Origin: Sphaerisporangium album
GTDB taxonomy: Bacteria; Actinomycetota; Actinomycetes; Streptosporangiales; Streptosporangiaceae
DNA length: 64,000 nucleotides
Reading direction: 5' to 3'
Assembly (NCBI RefSeq): GCF_003323745.1
Contig: NZ_QOIL01000026.1
Span: forward strand, 82,524 to 146,523
Each line of letters begins with the position of its first letter. Positions within the stretch are counted from its first letter, which is position 1. This document shows, piece by piece, positions 40,031-46,758 of the stretch. The translations under genes and the position numbers were made by a program. The notes under the pieces are model-generated. The model was not told where the DNA came from, searched no databases, and saw only the letters and a program-made list of their open reading frames with translations.

Positions 40031-41386
40031 TCACCCGAGCCCGGCGAGGGCCTCCTCGATCGCCCGGTGGAACGTCGGGTACGCGTAGATCATGCTCCTG
40101 AGCCGCTCGATCGGGATCCGCGCGTGCACCGCGAGCGTCAGCAGGCCGAGCACCTCCCCGCCGGACGGCCCCGCGCTCGTCGCGCCGGCCAGGACGTTGC
40201 CGTCCGCGACGAGCTTCACGAAGCCGTCGGACCGCGCGATCCAGCCGCGGGCGGACAGCGGCGCGACGGCGGCGCGCACGTCCAGGCCCTTCTCCCGGGC
40301 CTGCCGCTCGGTCAGCCCGACCGCGCCCACCTCCGGGTCGGTGAAGGTGACACGCGGCACGGCGTGGTAGGCCGCCGTGGGGCCCGGCTTGCCGAGGATG
40401 TCGGCCAGTGCGATCTTCGCCTGGTACGTCGCCATGTGGGTGAAGTTGCCCTTGCCGGTCACGTCGCCGACCGCCCATAGGCCGTCGCCGGCCCGCATGT
40501 GGTCGTCCACGTCGATCGCCCGCGCCGACTCGTCCAGCCCGGCCGCGCCCACCCCGAGCGCCGCGAGGTCGGATCGGCGTCCCGTGGCGACCAGCAGCCG
40601 CTCGGCGCGGTGGCTGCCGCCCTCGGTCATGACCGTGAACGCCGACCCGTGGTGGTCCACGCGGGTGGCCGTGGTGCCCGTGCGGACGGTGACGCCCTCG
40701 TCGGCGAAGACCTTGGCGATCAGCTCGCCCGCCTCCGGTTCCTCCTGGGGCAGCAGGCTCGCGGCGGCCTCGATGACGGTGACCCGTGCGCCGAAGCGGG
40801 CGTACACCTGGGCCAGTTCGGCCCCCACCGCGCCGCCGCCGAGGACGATCAGCGACTCGGGCACCCGGTCGGCCTCGATCGCCTCGTGGTTGGTCCAGTA
40901 CGGGGTGCCGTGCAGCCCGGGGATCGGCGGTATGGCCGCCTGCGAGCCGATCGCGACGACCACGCCCCGGCGGGCGCGCAGCACGCGGGCGCCGTCCACG
41001 AGGACCTCTCGAGGGCCGGTGAGCTTTCCGCGGCCGCGCACGAGGGTGCCGCCCTTGCCGGTGAACCGCTCGGCGGCGACCTTGTCGTCCCAGTCGTCGG
41101 TCGCCTCCTCCCGGATCCGGCGGGCCACGGGCGCCCAGTCGGGGACGACGGACGCCTCGCCCGACATGCCCGGGATCCTCCGGGCCTCGGCGAGCAGATC
41201 GGCCGCCCGGATCATCATTTTGGACGGGACGCATCCCCAGTAGGGGCACTCGCCTCCCACGAGGGCGGCTTCCACTCCGGCGACGGCGAGCCCGGCCTCG
41301 GCGAGGCTCTCCGCGACCTCCTCGCCACCCGGTCCGAGGCCCAGGACGATGACGTCGAACTCTTCCGTTTCCGCATCCATGGCCAT
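40031..41386 (-). CDS. FAD-dependent pyridine nucleotide-disulfide oxidoreductase
   Basis: 451 residues. FAD-binding VIVLGLGPGGEEVAESLAE, the redox disulfide GGECPYWGCVPSKMM, NAD(P)-binding LIVLGGGAVGAELAQVYARF and FAD-binding LWAVGDVTGKGNFTHMA are in the usual order. The dimerisation domain ends IYAYPTFHRAIEEALAGL. The expected C-terminal His-Pro pair of lipoamide dehydrogenase is replaced by Tyr-Pro, so this is not a standard E3 and is more like the mercuric reductase-like or soluble transhydrogenase-like members. No partner enzyme genes nearby. Confidence 0.88.
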   Translation of the reverse strand: MAMDAETEEFDVIVLGLGPGGEEVAESLAEAGLAVAGVEAALVGGECPYWGCVPSKMMIRAADLLAEARRIPGMSGEASVVPDWAPVARRIREEATDDWDDKVAAERFTGKGGTLVRGRGKLTGPREVLVDGARVLRARRGVVVAIGSQAAIPPIPGLHGTPYWTNHEAIEADRVPESLIVLGGGAVGAELAQVYARFGARVTVIEAAASLLPQEEPEAGELIAKVFADEGVTVRTGTTATRVDHHGSAFTVMTEGGSHRAERLLVATGRRSDLAALGVGAAGLDESARAIDVDDHMRAGDGLWAVGDVTGKGNFTHMATYQAKIALADILGKPGPTAAYHAVPRVTFTDPEVGAVGLTERQAREKGLDVRAAVAPLSARGWIARSDGFVKLVADGNVLAGATSAGPSGGEVLGLLTLAVHARIPIERLRSMIYAYPTFHRAIEEALAGLG

Positions 41387-41469
41387 CCTCTGCCCCGGCC
41401 GATATCCGTCGAACGCCAGCCCTATTTAAGGATGTCCGAAAAGTCGAAACCCGACGGAGTGCGCGGTAC

Positions 41470-41718
41470 CTATGGCCCGCCATTCGGCGCGGAGTGCTGG
41501 AAAGGCCCCGGACCGTCAGGTCCACGAGCTGCCACAGGCGGGTGCGCAGGGACGGCCGGCGTCTCCTTCTCGTGGGTGATCCCGGCGAGGGCGTCGACCA
41601 GGATGGTCGCGGCGTCGCGCGGGGAGATCACGTCGCCGAGCAGGTCGAGCTCGCCGGCGGACGAGGCCAGGATCGCCTCCACCACCGCGAGGTGGCGCTC
41701 CTTGAAGGCGCGCACCAT
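41470..41718 (-). pseudogene. 82-aa ORF, possible C-terminal remnant of a TetR regulator
   Basis: The first 45 residues (MVRAFKERHLAVVEAILASS ... ISPRDAATILVDALAG) read like the last helices of a TetR-family ligand domain, and the rest is a Pro-rich tail. No HTH precedes it; 29 bp upstream lies the tRNA-Gly terminator copy at the left edge of the mobile element. A truncated gene left by an earlier rearrangement is plausible. No ribosome-binding site is evident. Confidence 0.35.
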
Positions 41719-41746
41719 GGGACCAGAAGCGGGCCGGGAAAGAAGT

Positions 41747-41787
41747 AAGGCCCGGGCCGAGGAGTACGTCCTCTACCTGGGCCTTCG
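41747..41787 (-). terminator. Original tRNA-Gly terminator, left of the AICE
   Basis: On the minus strand AAGGCCCAGG and CCCGGGCCTT bracket a 19-nt loop. A near copy with 6 differences in 90 bp lies at 52319-52358. This left copy is the chromosomal one, now detached from its tRNA by the insertion. Confidence 0.6.
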
Positions 41788-41789
41788 TA

Positions 41790-41836
41790 GTGAGAGCGGA
41801 CGACGGGAATCGAACCCGCGTAGCCAGTTTGGAAGA
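41790..41836. repeat. attL: 47-bp direct repeat, 3' half of tRNA-Gly
   Basis: Identical to 52362-52408. It contains the tRNA-Gly 3' end through the anticodon loop (to TTTGGAAGA), then diverges into unrelated sequence. This is the displaced 3' half of the original target gene. Confidence 0.9.
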
Positions 41837-41933
41837 TTTCGGTTCACGATCGCCTGGCCTGCCGCGCCGCTGGCCAAAGCCCGTACGGGCCTGCCCATGA
41901 CTCCCCGCGATTCCCCCTTGATCACCGCCACAT

Positions 41934-41952
41934 CGGGCACGCAACGGGCACG
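41934..41952 (+). repeat. Candidate integrase arm-binding repeat, left
   Basis: CGGGCACGCAACGGGCACG matches 18 of 19 positions of 52273-52291 in the same orientation. Together they sit about 100 bp and 71 bp outside the two core sites, the layout of arm-type sites in attP. A third AACGGGCACG is at 52233-52242. The rest of 41837-42186 contains no gene; a GGTTGATGTA-type direct repeat occurs near 42070. Confidence 0.5.
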
Positions 41953-42186
41953 GTGCCTCGACCTTCCGCTTTCAGGAGTAGGCACCATGATCGCCCACCT
42001 CGGCGTCATGGCCTGACCTCGACTTCAAGCGGTCGCTGACGTGTGGGTGCATGAGCCGGTGTGAGCCCGGGTTGATGTAGCGGTTGATGTACCAGAAGCA
42101 TCAGCAACAGGCAGGCCCCAGTTCGCCGGGGCTGAGGAAGCAAGGCCGTAGGTGACGAGGCCGGGGGATGCTGCGACACTCGGCTC

Positions 42187-42429
42187 ATGAATTCAGCCGT
42201 CGGGCGTGCTCTTGCGTTCGTGGGAACGAGCTTGGGACTTCTCTGGGGTCTCGGCGCGATGATACGGGCAGTGTCCGGTGACGACCCACTCTGGGGGCGC
42301 GTCGTAATCTTCGCTTTGGGGGCGCTGCTCTTCCAGCACTTGGCCCGCGGCTTAATCCGGGAGTGGCGGCGGCCGAGGTCGGTGAGCCGCACTTCAGGAG
42401 AGGCAAGTGAAGGGCAAGGACATCTGTAA
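42187..42429 (+). CDS. Small membrane protein, 80 aa
   Basis: ATG at 42187. Two hydrophobic helices (LAFVGTSLGLLWGLGAMI and VIFALGALLFQHLARGLI) and a basic/Ser-rich tail. No family recognised, no strong ribosome-binding site. The frame ends at TAA formed inside the tRNA-Tyr-like fragment, so the tail may not be the original C-terminus. Small membrane proteins of this kind can assist AICE spreading or exclusion; that is only a guess. Confidence 0.45.
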   Translation: MNSAVGRALAFVGTSLGLLWGLGAMIRAVSGDDPLWGRVVIFALGALLFQHLARGLIREWRRPRSVSRTSGEASEGQGHL

Positions 42430-42476
42430 AACCGTCGGCTCAGCCTACCCAGGTTCGAACCCCGGACCTGCCACCA
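42424..42476 (+). repeat. 3' half of a tRNA-Tyr(GTA) gene inside the AICE
   Basis: Starting at the anticodon loop CTGTAAA, the sequence follows a tRNA-Tyr: long variable arm CGGCTCAGCCT, T-loop GGTTCGAAC and acceptor end ACCTGCCACC. The 5' half is absent; upstream bases belong to the membrane protein frame. The T-stem has one mismatch. This is the footprint expected for an attachment site of a different integrative element, or a captured piece of a tRNA-Tyr locus. Confidence 0.7.
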
Positions 42477-42482
42477 CCAGCG

Positions 42483-42530
42483 AAAAGAGCCCCTGACCAG
42501 CAGAAATGCCGGTCGAGGGCTTCTTCGTTT
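42483..42530 (+). terminator. Terminator-like hairpin after the tRNA-Tyr fragment
   Basis: GAAAAGAGCCCCTGACC (from 42482) pairs imperfectly with GGTCGAGGGCTTCTTC (42511-42526), followed by GTTT. Its position suggests that it came along with the tRNA fragment as its native terminator. Confidence 0.55.
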
Positions 42531-42637
42531 CGCGCCCCTGAGTGACTGCGAATCCCCCTCGTTTCCCGTGTGATCTGGCACGTGTGTGGCACGCGATCAA
42601 GCCCCATATCTTGCGCGAACGCGCACGCCTCGCCCTG

Positions 42638-42790
42638 CCTGATCGTCCCGTCTGCCGTCGTCCCACCCGTCAGGGGAGCGGGCCAGGGCCAGGGGGTCAA
42701 GGTGGAGCGCCCCACTGGACGAACGACCTTGACCCCCTGGCCCTGGTCTGCTCGGCTCGTCCTGGGTCGATGGCAGGCGGGACGATCAGG
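42638..42790. repeat. Composite palindrome: two nested inverted repeats
   Basis: Outer arms 42638-42660 and 42768-42790 (23 bp, two mismatches). Inner arms 42683-42703 and 42726-42746 (21 bp, perfect; CCAGGGCCAGGGGGTCAAGG). Both share a centre within a few bases, so one strand folds into a two-level hairpin of ~150 nt. No gene crosses it. A single-strand replication origin or transfer locus would suit an AICE; a site for a dimeric regulator is another option. Confidence 0.6.
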
Positions 42791-42846
42791 CTTTCACCTC
42801 AGCCAACTACGGGCCTCGCCCCTGGTCCGGTGGTCATCCCGGAGCC

Positions 42847-42874
42847 GAGGCCCCCGCCGGAGGCCGTTTTTTCA
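42847..42874 (+). terminator. G/C hairpin followed by T run
   Basis: GGCC ... GGCC pairing in AGGCCCCCGCCGGAGGCCG followed by TTTTTT, just before the cupin gene's promoter. This is a canonical intrinsic terminator isolating the cupin gene. Confidence 0.5.
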
Positions 42875-42895
42875 CTTCGTCGGTAGGGCCAGTGC

Positions 42896-42901
42896 TAGCG
42901 T
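42896..42901 (+). promoter_or_regulatory. -10 element of a leaderless cupin transcript
   Basis: TAGCGT ends 8 nt before the GTG at 42910, with no Shine-Dalgarno. TTCACT about 19 bp upstream could be the -35. Confidence 0.4.
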
Positions 42902-42909
42902 CCGAGTCT

Positions 42910-43287
42910 GTGAAAGAGAACGTCTACGTGGGGAACGCTCATCTCGATTCGGTCGCTGACCGTGGTTGGCTGCTTGGGCATTTCAAGCCTGCGGGTGACG
43001 TGACGCATAGTGAGGATGTTGAGGTCAAGTGGTACGTACATCCTCGTGGTGATCAGCGTGCGCAATGGGTCACAGGGGAGAAGCGTACGGCGCTCCTCAT
43101 ATTGATCAGCGGTCGCTTTCGGGTTGAACTGCCTGGCCGTAGTGTGCTTCTGGAGAAGCAGGGTGATTACGTGGTGTGGGGGCGTGACGTCGATCACTCC
43201 TGGTTCGCCGAAGAGGAGTCAGTCGTGCTGACTGTCCGGTGGCCGTCGATTGCGGGTTATGCGGTTCCCGAGGCGGGCTTTGAGTAG
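42910..43287 (+). CDS. Cupin-domain protein, 125 aa
   Basis: From the GTG at 42910 (an earlier GTG at 42892 is also in frame). A single small beta-barrel is seen: VKWYVHPRGDQRAQW, ALLILISGRFRVELPGRS, EKQGDYVVWGRDVDHSWFA and ESVVLTVRWPS, with the glycine and His spacing of the second cupin motif. In databases relatives have been called signal-peptidase-like or cupin; the catalytic Ser-Lys of signal peptidase I is absent, so cupin is the better name. Codon use is less G/C-rich than the core chromosome. Accessory cargo of the element; substrate unknown. Confidence 0.75.
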   Translation: MKENVYVGNAHLDSVADRGWLLGHFKPAGDVTHSEDVEVKWYVHPRGDQRAQWVTGEKRTALLILISGRFRVELPGRSVLLEKQGDYVVWGRDVDHSWFAEEESVVLTVRWPSIAGYAVPEAGFE

Positions 43288-43549
43288 TTGTCCAGGTGAA
43301 GGAAGTTGGCCAGGGGTGCCATGCCGGATGGTCCCGCGGGCGGCGGCGTGGCGCTAGATGCGGCGCGTTCGCTTTGGTACGGCGCGGGCAGTGTGCGGCG
43401 CGCGGCCCAGAGTCCCGGCGCCGGTCGGGACCGGCCCCCAGGCCGCACGCCCAGCCGGCGAGGCGGGCGGCGGGCCGTGGTGCGGCGGCGCGCGGCGCCG
43501 CCGCCTTGATACCTAAAGGCGGGATTCGGCAGTGATCGGGATACGACAA

Positions 43550-43576
43550 AGGCACCGTTCGGGGGGAACGGTGCCT
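43550..43576. terminator. Convergent terminator hairpin
   Basis: AGGCACCGTTC (43550-43560), five-G loop, GAACGGTGCCT (43566-43576): 11-bp perfect stem at the end of the minus-strand zinc-ribbon gene. The adjoining 43288-43549 is very G/C-rich with short palindromes such as GTCCCGGCGCCGGTCGGGAC, but I see no gene there. Confidence 0.65.
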
Positions 43577-43767
43577 CAGTCGGTGTCACTCGGTGGATTG
43601 TCTGGTGCCGGATCGGGTTCGCTGGTCGGGTCTAGCGGGGTACCGCAGTTCCAGCACGAGCGGGCCGTCTGCGGCTGAAACGTCTTGCCGCAGTTCGGGC
43701 AACTGTCGGGCCGAAGCGGTATGGGCTCGCCGAACTCGTCTACGAACTCGATGGGCGGATCTGCCAT
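43576..43767 (-). CDS. Small zinc-ribbon protein, 63 aa
   Basis: Two knuckles, SCPNCGKTF and SCWNCGTPL, form a four-Cys zinc ribbon between an acidic start (PPIEFVDEFGEPI) and an acidic Pro-rich tail. GAGGA lies 8 nt upstream of the ATG. It follows the GntR-type regulator by 15 bp on the same strand and probably shares its operator-controlled promoter. Function unknown. Confidence 0.75.
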   Translation of the reverse strand: MADPPIEFVDEFGEPIPLRPDSCPNCGKTFQPQTARSCWNCGTPLDPTSEPDPAPDNPPSDTD

Positions 43768-43782
43768 AGGCGAATCCTCGCG

Positions 43783-44574
43783 TCAGCGGGGGCGGTCCAT
43801 CAAGTATGTGAACTGGTAGCGGTCTGTCGGGAAGACGATCACTGCCGCTTCGACCGGTACAAGGTTGTCGGTGCCTTCTTGGGTGGCGCGTACCGTCTGA
43901 TGCACTTCGAGGACATGCACACCTTCGGGGATGGCGAGTTCTTCCGCCTCCTCCGGAGTAGGCGGCCGGACGATCAGGTTCTCTTCTACCTGCTCGATGG
44001 TCCATCCGATCGCGGCGAACCTGGCGTTGAGACCGCTGTTCGCGTGTTCGCCCTGGTGCGGGTGCTCGATGATGGTGTCGCCCGTGATCGACAGCGGTTC
44101 CCATGACACGGACTTGCTCATGGGTCGTTCGCCCGCGAAGATCCGATATTCCGTCGTCATCACCTGCTGTCCTGCGGTGATCTCCAGTCGTTGTGCGACG
44201 GCATCCGTGGCGGGCGTGACGGTGCTCTGGTGGCGGGCCTCCGGCTTGAGTCCGGCGCGTTCTGCTTCCTGGACGTATGTCCGCTCGCGCCCTTCGAAGT
44301 AGCGGTGAGGGGCCGTCCGGGTCATGCGCCGGTTCTCGGCGACGTAGGTTCCCTTGCCCGTCTTGGCGTACACGAGCCCTTCCGTCCGCAACAGGTTGAG
44401 GGCGCTCTTGGCCGTGATCATGCTCACGTCGTACTGCTGGCACAGTGTGGCGGCGCTCGGGACCGGGTCGTTCGGCCTCAGAGTGCCGGACTTGATCTGT
44501 TCCCTGAGATCACTGGCTATGCGGATGTACGCGGGCCTCTTGGACTGTTCCGCGCTGTCTACGTTGCGTCCCAC
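43783..44574 (-). CDS. GntR/UTRA-family repressor (HutC subfamily)
   Basis: 263 residues from GTG 44574 with GGGAG 6 nt upstream. The winged HTH (RPAYIRIASDLREQIKSGTL, PSAATLCQQYDVSMITAKS, GLVYAKTGKGTYV) leads into a UTRA ligand domain (PHRYFEGRERTYVQEAERAG, TTEYRIFAGERPMSKSVSWE, EENLIVRPPTPEEAEEL). It resembles the second repressor at 45908 in family but not closely in sequence. Perfect inverted repeats upstream (44602-44621) are the likely autoregulatory operator. Confidence 0.88.
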   Translation of the reverse strand: MGRNVDSAEQSKRPAYIRIASDLREQIKSGTLRPNDPVPSAATLCQQYDVSMITAKSALNLLRTEGLVYAKTGKGTYVAENRRMTRTAPHRYFEGRERTYVQEAERAGLKPEARHQSTVTPATDAVAQRLEITAGQQVMTTEYRIFAGERPMSKSVSWEPLSITGDTIIEHPHQGEHANSGLNARFAAIGWTIEQVEENLIVRPPTPEEAEELAIPEGVHVLEVHQTVRATQEGTDNLVPVEAAVIVFPTDRYQFTYLMDRPR

Positions 44575-44601
44575 ACGCGTCTCCCGTCCCAATTAGTTGG
44601 T

Positions 44602-44649
44602 TGGTATGCGTTGACATACCAGGTATGGATCTGCAAGCTTGGTATGGCA
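44602..44649. promoter_or_regulatory. GntR operator cluster in divergent spacer
   Basis: TGGTATG (44602-44608) and CATACCA (44615-44621) form a perfect 7-bp inverted repeat with a 6-bp spacer, typical of GntR operators. Further GGTATGG half-sites follow at 44622-44628 and 44642-44648. A TTGACA (44611-44616) within the repeat could be a plus-strand -35. It sits between the minus-strand regulator and the plus-strand small-gene operon, and could control both. Confidence 0.6.
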
Positions 44650-44699
44650 ATCCATTACAGGTTAGCAGCCATCGGGGATTTGGAAAGGGGCGGCATCGC

Positions 44700-44867
44700 G
44701 TGGACGACTGTGTGTCCTGCGAGGGCAGAGGTTGGAAGTACGTGAGCCCTCGGCGCGGACTTCTGGCCGTGCCCGGCGGGGCGGTCAGACCTGGCCGTGT
44801 CCGTGAGGCGTGCTCGACGTGCTGGCGCGTTCGGTCTTCGGCTGCCGCCGAAGGTGAGGACTCGTGA
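44700..44867 (+). CDS. Small Cys-rich (DnaJ-like zinc finger) protein, 55 aa
   Basis: GTG at 44700 after AAAGGGG. The frame VDDCVSCEGRGWKYVSPRRG has a CxxCxGxG element as in DnaJ zinc fingers, with a second Cys pair in REACSTCWRVRS, so one zinc site is likely. Its stop overlaps the next gene's GTG (GTGA). Below usual ORF cut-offs, but the chain of overlapping stops and starts (44867, 45181) supports it. Role unknown. Confidence 0.6.
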   Translation: MDDCVSCEGRGWKYVSPRRGLLAVPGGAVRPGRVREACSTCWRVRSSAAAEGEDS

Positions 44868-45181
44868 ACGTCGGGCGTAGGCCGGCCAAGGATGGCGGCG
44901 GTATTCATCGGCGGTCGTCGGGGCGTCACAGGCAGGGCGGGCCCATCCCGGAGGAGGTGTCTCGGCGCGCCTTTGACGTGTCCGCCAAGGCACAGGCGGC
45001 CCTACTCGATCAGCTCGAACCCGGATGGCTCGTCTGGTACGGCCAATACGATCGGCTGTTCTACGCATTCGCTCTCACCGGTACGGCTCACCCCGGCTGC
45101 GTCTATGCGCCTGACCCTGATGCGTTGCGTGAGGTCATGCGTGAGGCGGAGGCTACAGCGCGACTTGGCAGGGCGTCATGA
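44864..45181 (+). CDS. Hypothetical AICE protein, 105 aa
   Basis: A basic N-terminus (PAKDGGGIHRRSSGRHRQGG) precedes an ordered half: SAKAQAALLDQLEPGWLVWY, GQYDRLFYAFALT and ALREVMREAEATARLG. I do not recognise it. It overlaps both neighbours by four bases, so it is translated in an operon. Confidence 0.7.
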   Translation: MNVGRRPAKDGGGIHRRSSGRHRQGGPIPEEVSRRAFDVSAKAQAALLDQLEPGWLVWYGQYDRLFYAFALTGTAHPGCVYAPDPDALREVMREAEATARLGRAS

Positions 45182-45558
45182 GATCGCGAGAGGGAATCAG
45201 CCCGCGAAGGGCTGACGCGCAACGCGTTGCCCTGATGGGGCTTCGGGACAGTATGAACGGGTCTGACCTGCGCTGTCTCATCGTGGAGCGTGTACGTGTA
45301 GAGATGGCGGTCAAGTTCGGGCCGTACATCTACCTGCCGCCGTACATGGAGGTACGACGCGGTGCGCGCTTGCTCGTGATCATTTCCGTCAGCGAACGGC
45401 TGGGGAGAGACCCCCATTTCGTGATCACCCCGCCCGACCGTCAGGGCTTCGGGGTTGGTGTCGGTGACACTCAGGACGCGGAATCGACGGCCAAGCATCT
45501 TCGCAGCGTGCAGCAACTCGCCGATGTCACGACGGATGAAGGCAGTGAGCGGGGCTAA
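45178..45558 (+). CDS. Hypothetical AICE protein, 126 aa
   Basis: ATG overlaps the preceding stop. The product is mixed alpha/beta: LRCLIVERVRVEMAVKFGPY, ARLLVIISVSERLGRDPHF and FGVGVGDTQDAESTAKHL. No family recognised. The next gene's start overlaps its 3' end by 23 bp. Codon use is less biased than in the core genome, as for the other cargo genes. Confidence 0.65.
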   Translation: MRSREGISPRRADAQRVALMGLRDSMNGSDLRCLIVERVRVEMAVKFGPYIYLPPYMEVRRGARLLVIISVSERLGRDPHFVITPPDRQGFGVGVGDTQDAESTAKHLRSVQQLADVTTDEGSERG

Positions 45559-45832
45559 CGCGCCGACCTTGGCTGAGCTGGTCGCCAAGTATGGTCGGCG
45601 CTGGGAGATCTCGGACTCCTCGGGTGGCGGCTGGATCGCGGTCCGCCGTCACGGGGTATCCGATCGTGCGCTAGCTCGGGGACTGTCCAATGTGCGGTGC
45701 GGGGACACGCTTAAGGAGCTTGGCGACTACCTGGCCGCTGAAACCAAGATCGAACAACTACCGCCAACCGTCGCCAGAAAACCCGCGCTTCCCATACATC
45801 CACCACCGGTGGAATCAGATTCCCGGTCCTGA
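45536..45832 (+). CDS. Hypothetical AICE protein, 98 aa
   Basis: ATG at 45536 (or GTG 45545). The first 70 residues look like a compact domain (LAELVAKYGRRWEISDSSGG, GWIAVRRHGVSDRALARGL, LKELGDYLAAETKIEQLPP) and the tail is Pro-rich. The pattern suits a small family common in actinomycete elements that carries a Trp-rich strand pair; no function known. Last gene of the small operon starting at 44700. Confidence 0.6.
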   Translation: MKAVSGANAPTLAELVAKYGRRWEISDSSGGGWIAVRRHGVSDRALARGLSNVRCGDTLKELGDYLAAETKIEQLPPTVARKPALPIHPPPVESDSRS

Positions 45833-45907
45833 CGCAGGAACGCCCGGCTATGCAAACTGGGCGCTCCTGTCTATGCTGACGACAAGTCGAGTAGTGGGGT
45901 TATTGTC

Positions 45908-46648
45908 ATGTCCGTATCTGATGACGAGCAGTACGCGCCGCCGAAGTACGCGCAGATCGTAACGGCCATCCGGCGCAAGATCGCAGACGGGACGTATCCC
46001 CCGGGCTCGCAGTTGCCGTCTGAGACGGCGCTGGTTCGTGAGTTCGCGGTGAGTCGTCCGACCGTGGTGCGGGCGCTCCAGGTGTTGCAGCTTCGCGGGA
46101 TCATCGACCGCGAACACGGCAAGGGCTCGTACGTGAAAGCGGCTCCTCCGGTCTCTGACGAGGAGTCGTCCCGGACCGGCCGTGCGGTGCTGGATCGTGT
46201 GGAGATCGGTGAGGGTGCGGCGGTACTCGAAGCCGGGGCGCGTCCTGCGCCGGCGAACGTGGCGGCGATGTTCGCCCTGCCGGAGGGTGCGCCGGTGGTG
46301 ATGCGCCGGGTTCTGATGAGTGAGGCCGATGAACCGTGTGAGCTGGTCACCGCCTGGGCTCCGATTGAGCTGGCGGAAGGGACCGACCTGGGCCGCGCGC
46401 AGCCGTTGACGGTGAGCATCCGCCAACACCTGCAAGGGGTCAAGGGACTGCGGTTTGACCACGTGGTGGAGCGGTTGTCCGCCCGTCATCCGCTGCCGCA
46501 CGAGATCGACGTGTTCGGCCTGGCCAAGACTGCTGCGGTGCTCGGCGTCGTCGCCCGGGTGTTCGACGGCTCGGGCCGTGTGGTCTTGGTCATCGACGTG
46601 GCCCTTCCGGGCACGATGCATGAGCTGGAAGACGCCTACTCACTGTGA
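45908..46648 (+). CDS. GntR/UTRA transcriptional repressor, KorSA-like
   Basis: 246 residues. HTH: APPKYAQIVTAIRRKIADGT, QLPSETALVREFAVSRPTVV and GIIDREHGKGSYVKAA. The UTRA domain continues from about residue 95 (VMRRVLMSEADEPCELVTAW; GVVARVFDGSGRVVLVIDVA). In pSAM2 KorSA represses pra and its own gene; here the two palindromes in the pra promoter 30-85 bp downstream and a GTCGAGT half-site in its own promoter (45886-45892) fit that role. Confidence 0.87.
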   Translation: MSVSDDEQYAPPKYAQIVTAIRRKIADGTYPPGSQLPSETALVREFAVSRPTVVRALQVLQLRGIIDREHGKGSYVKAAPPVSDEESSRTGRAVLDRVEIGEGAAVLEAGARPAPANVAAMFALPEGAPVVMRRVLMSEADEPCELVTAWAPIELAEGTDLGRAQPLTVSIRQHLQGVKGLRFDHVVERLSARHPLPHEIDVFGLAKTAAVLGVVARVFDGSGRVVLVIDVALPGTMHELEDAYSL

Positions 46649-46677
46649 CGTGACATAGCTCACACCTCTCCTCGGAA

Positions 46678-46733
46678 ACTCGTATTGTCGAGTGACCGTT
46701 GTGAGAGGTAGAGTCAACTCGACAGTACGAGTT
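46678..46733 (+). promoter_or_regulatory. Pra promoter flanked by two palindromic operators
   Basis: Operator 1 is ACTCG-TATTGT-CGAGT (46678-46693); operator 2 is AACTCG-ACAGTA-CGAGTT (46716-46733). Between and overlapping them, TTGTCG (46685-46690), 18 bp and TAGAGT (46709-46714) form a promoter. Operator 1 overlaps the -35, and operator 2 covers the start of transcription. Occupancy by the upstream KorSA-like repressor would block the transfer operon. Confidence 0.65.
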
Positions 46734-46758
46734 AGCGACAAAACGACAGGAGAACAAA

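Noticed and set aside
43296..43535. 79-codon ORF in the AICE spacer
   Set aside because: Ala/Arg/Gly low complexity caused by very high G/C; no start signal.
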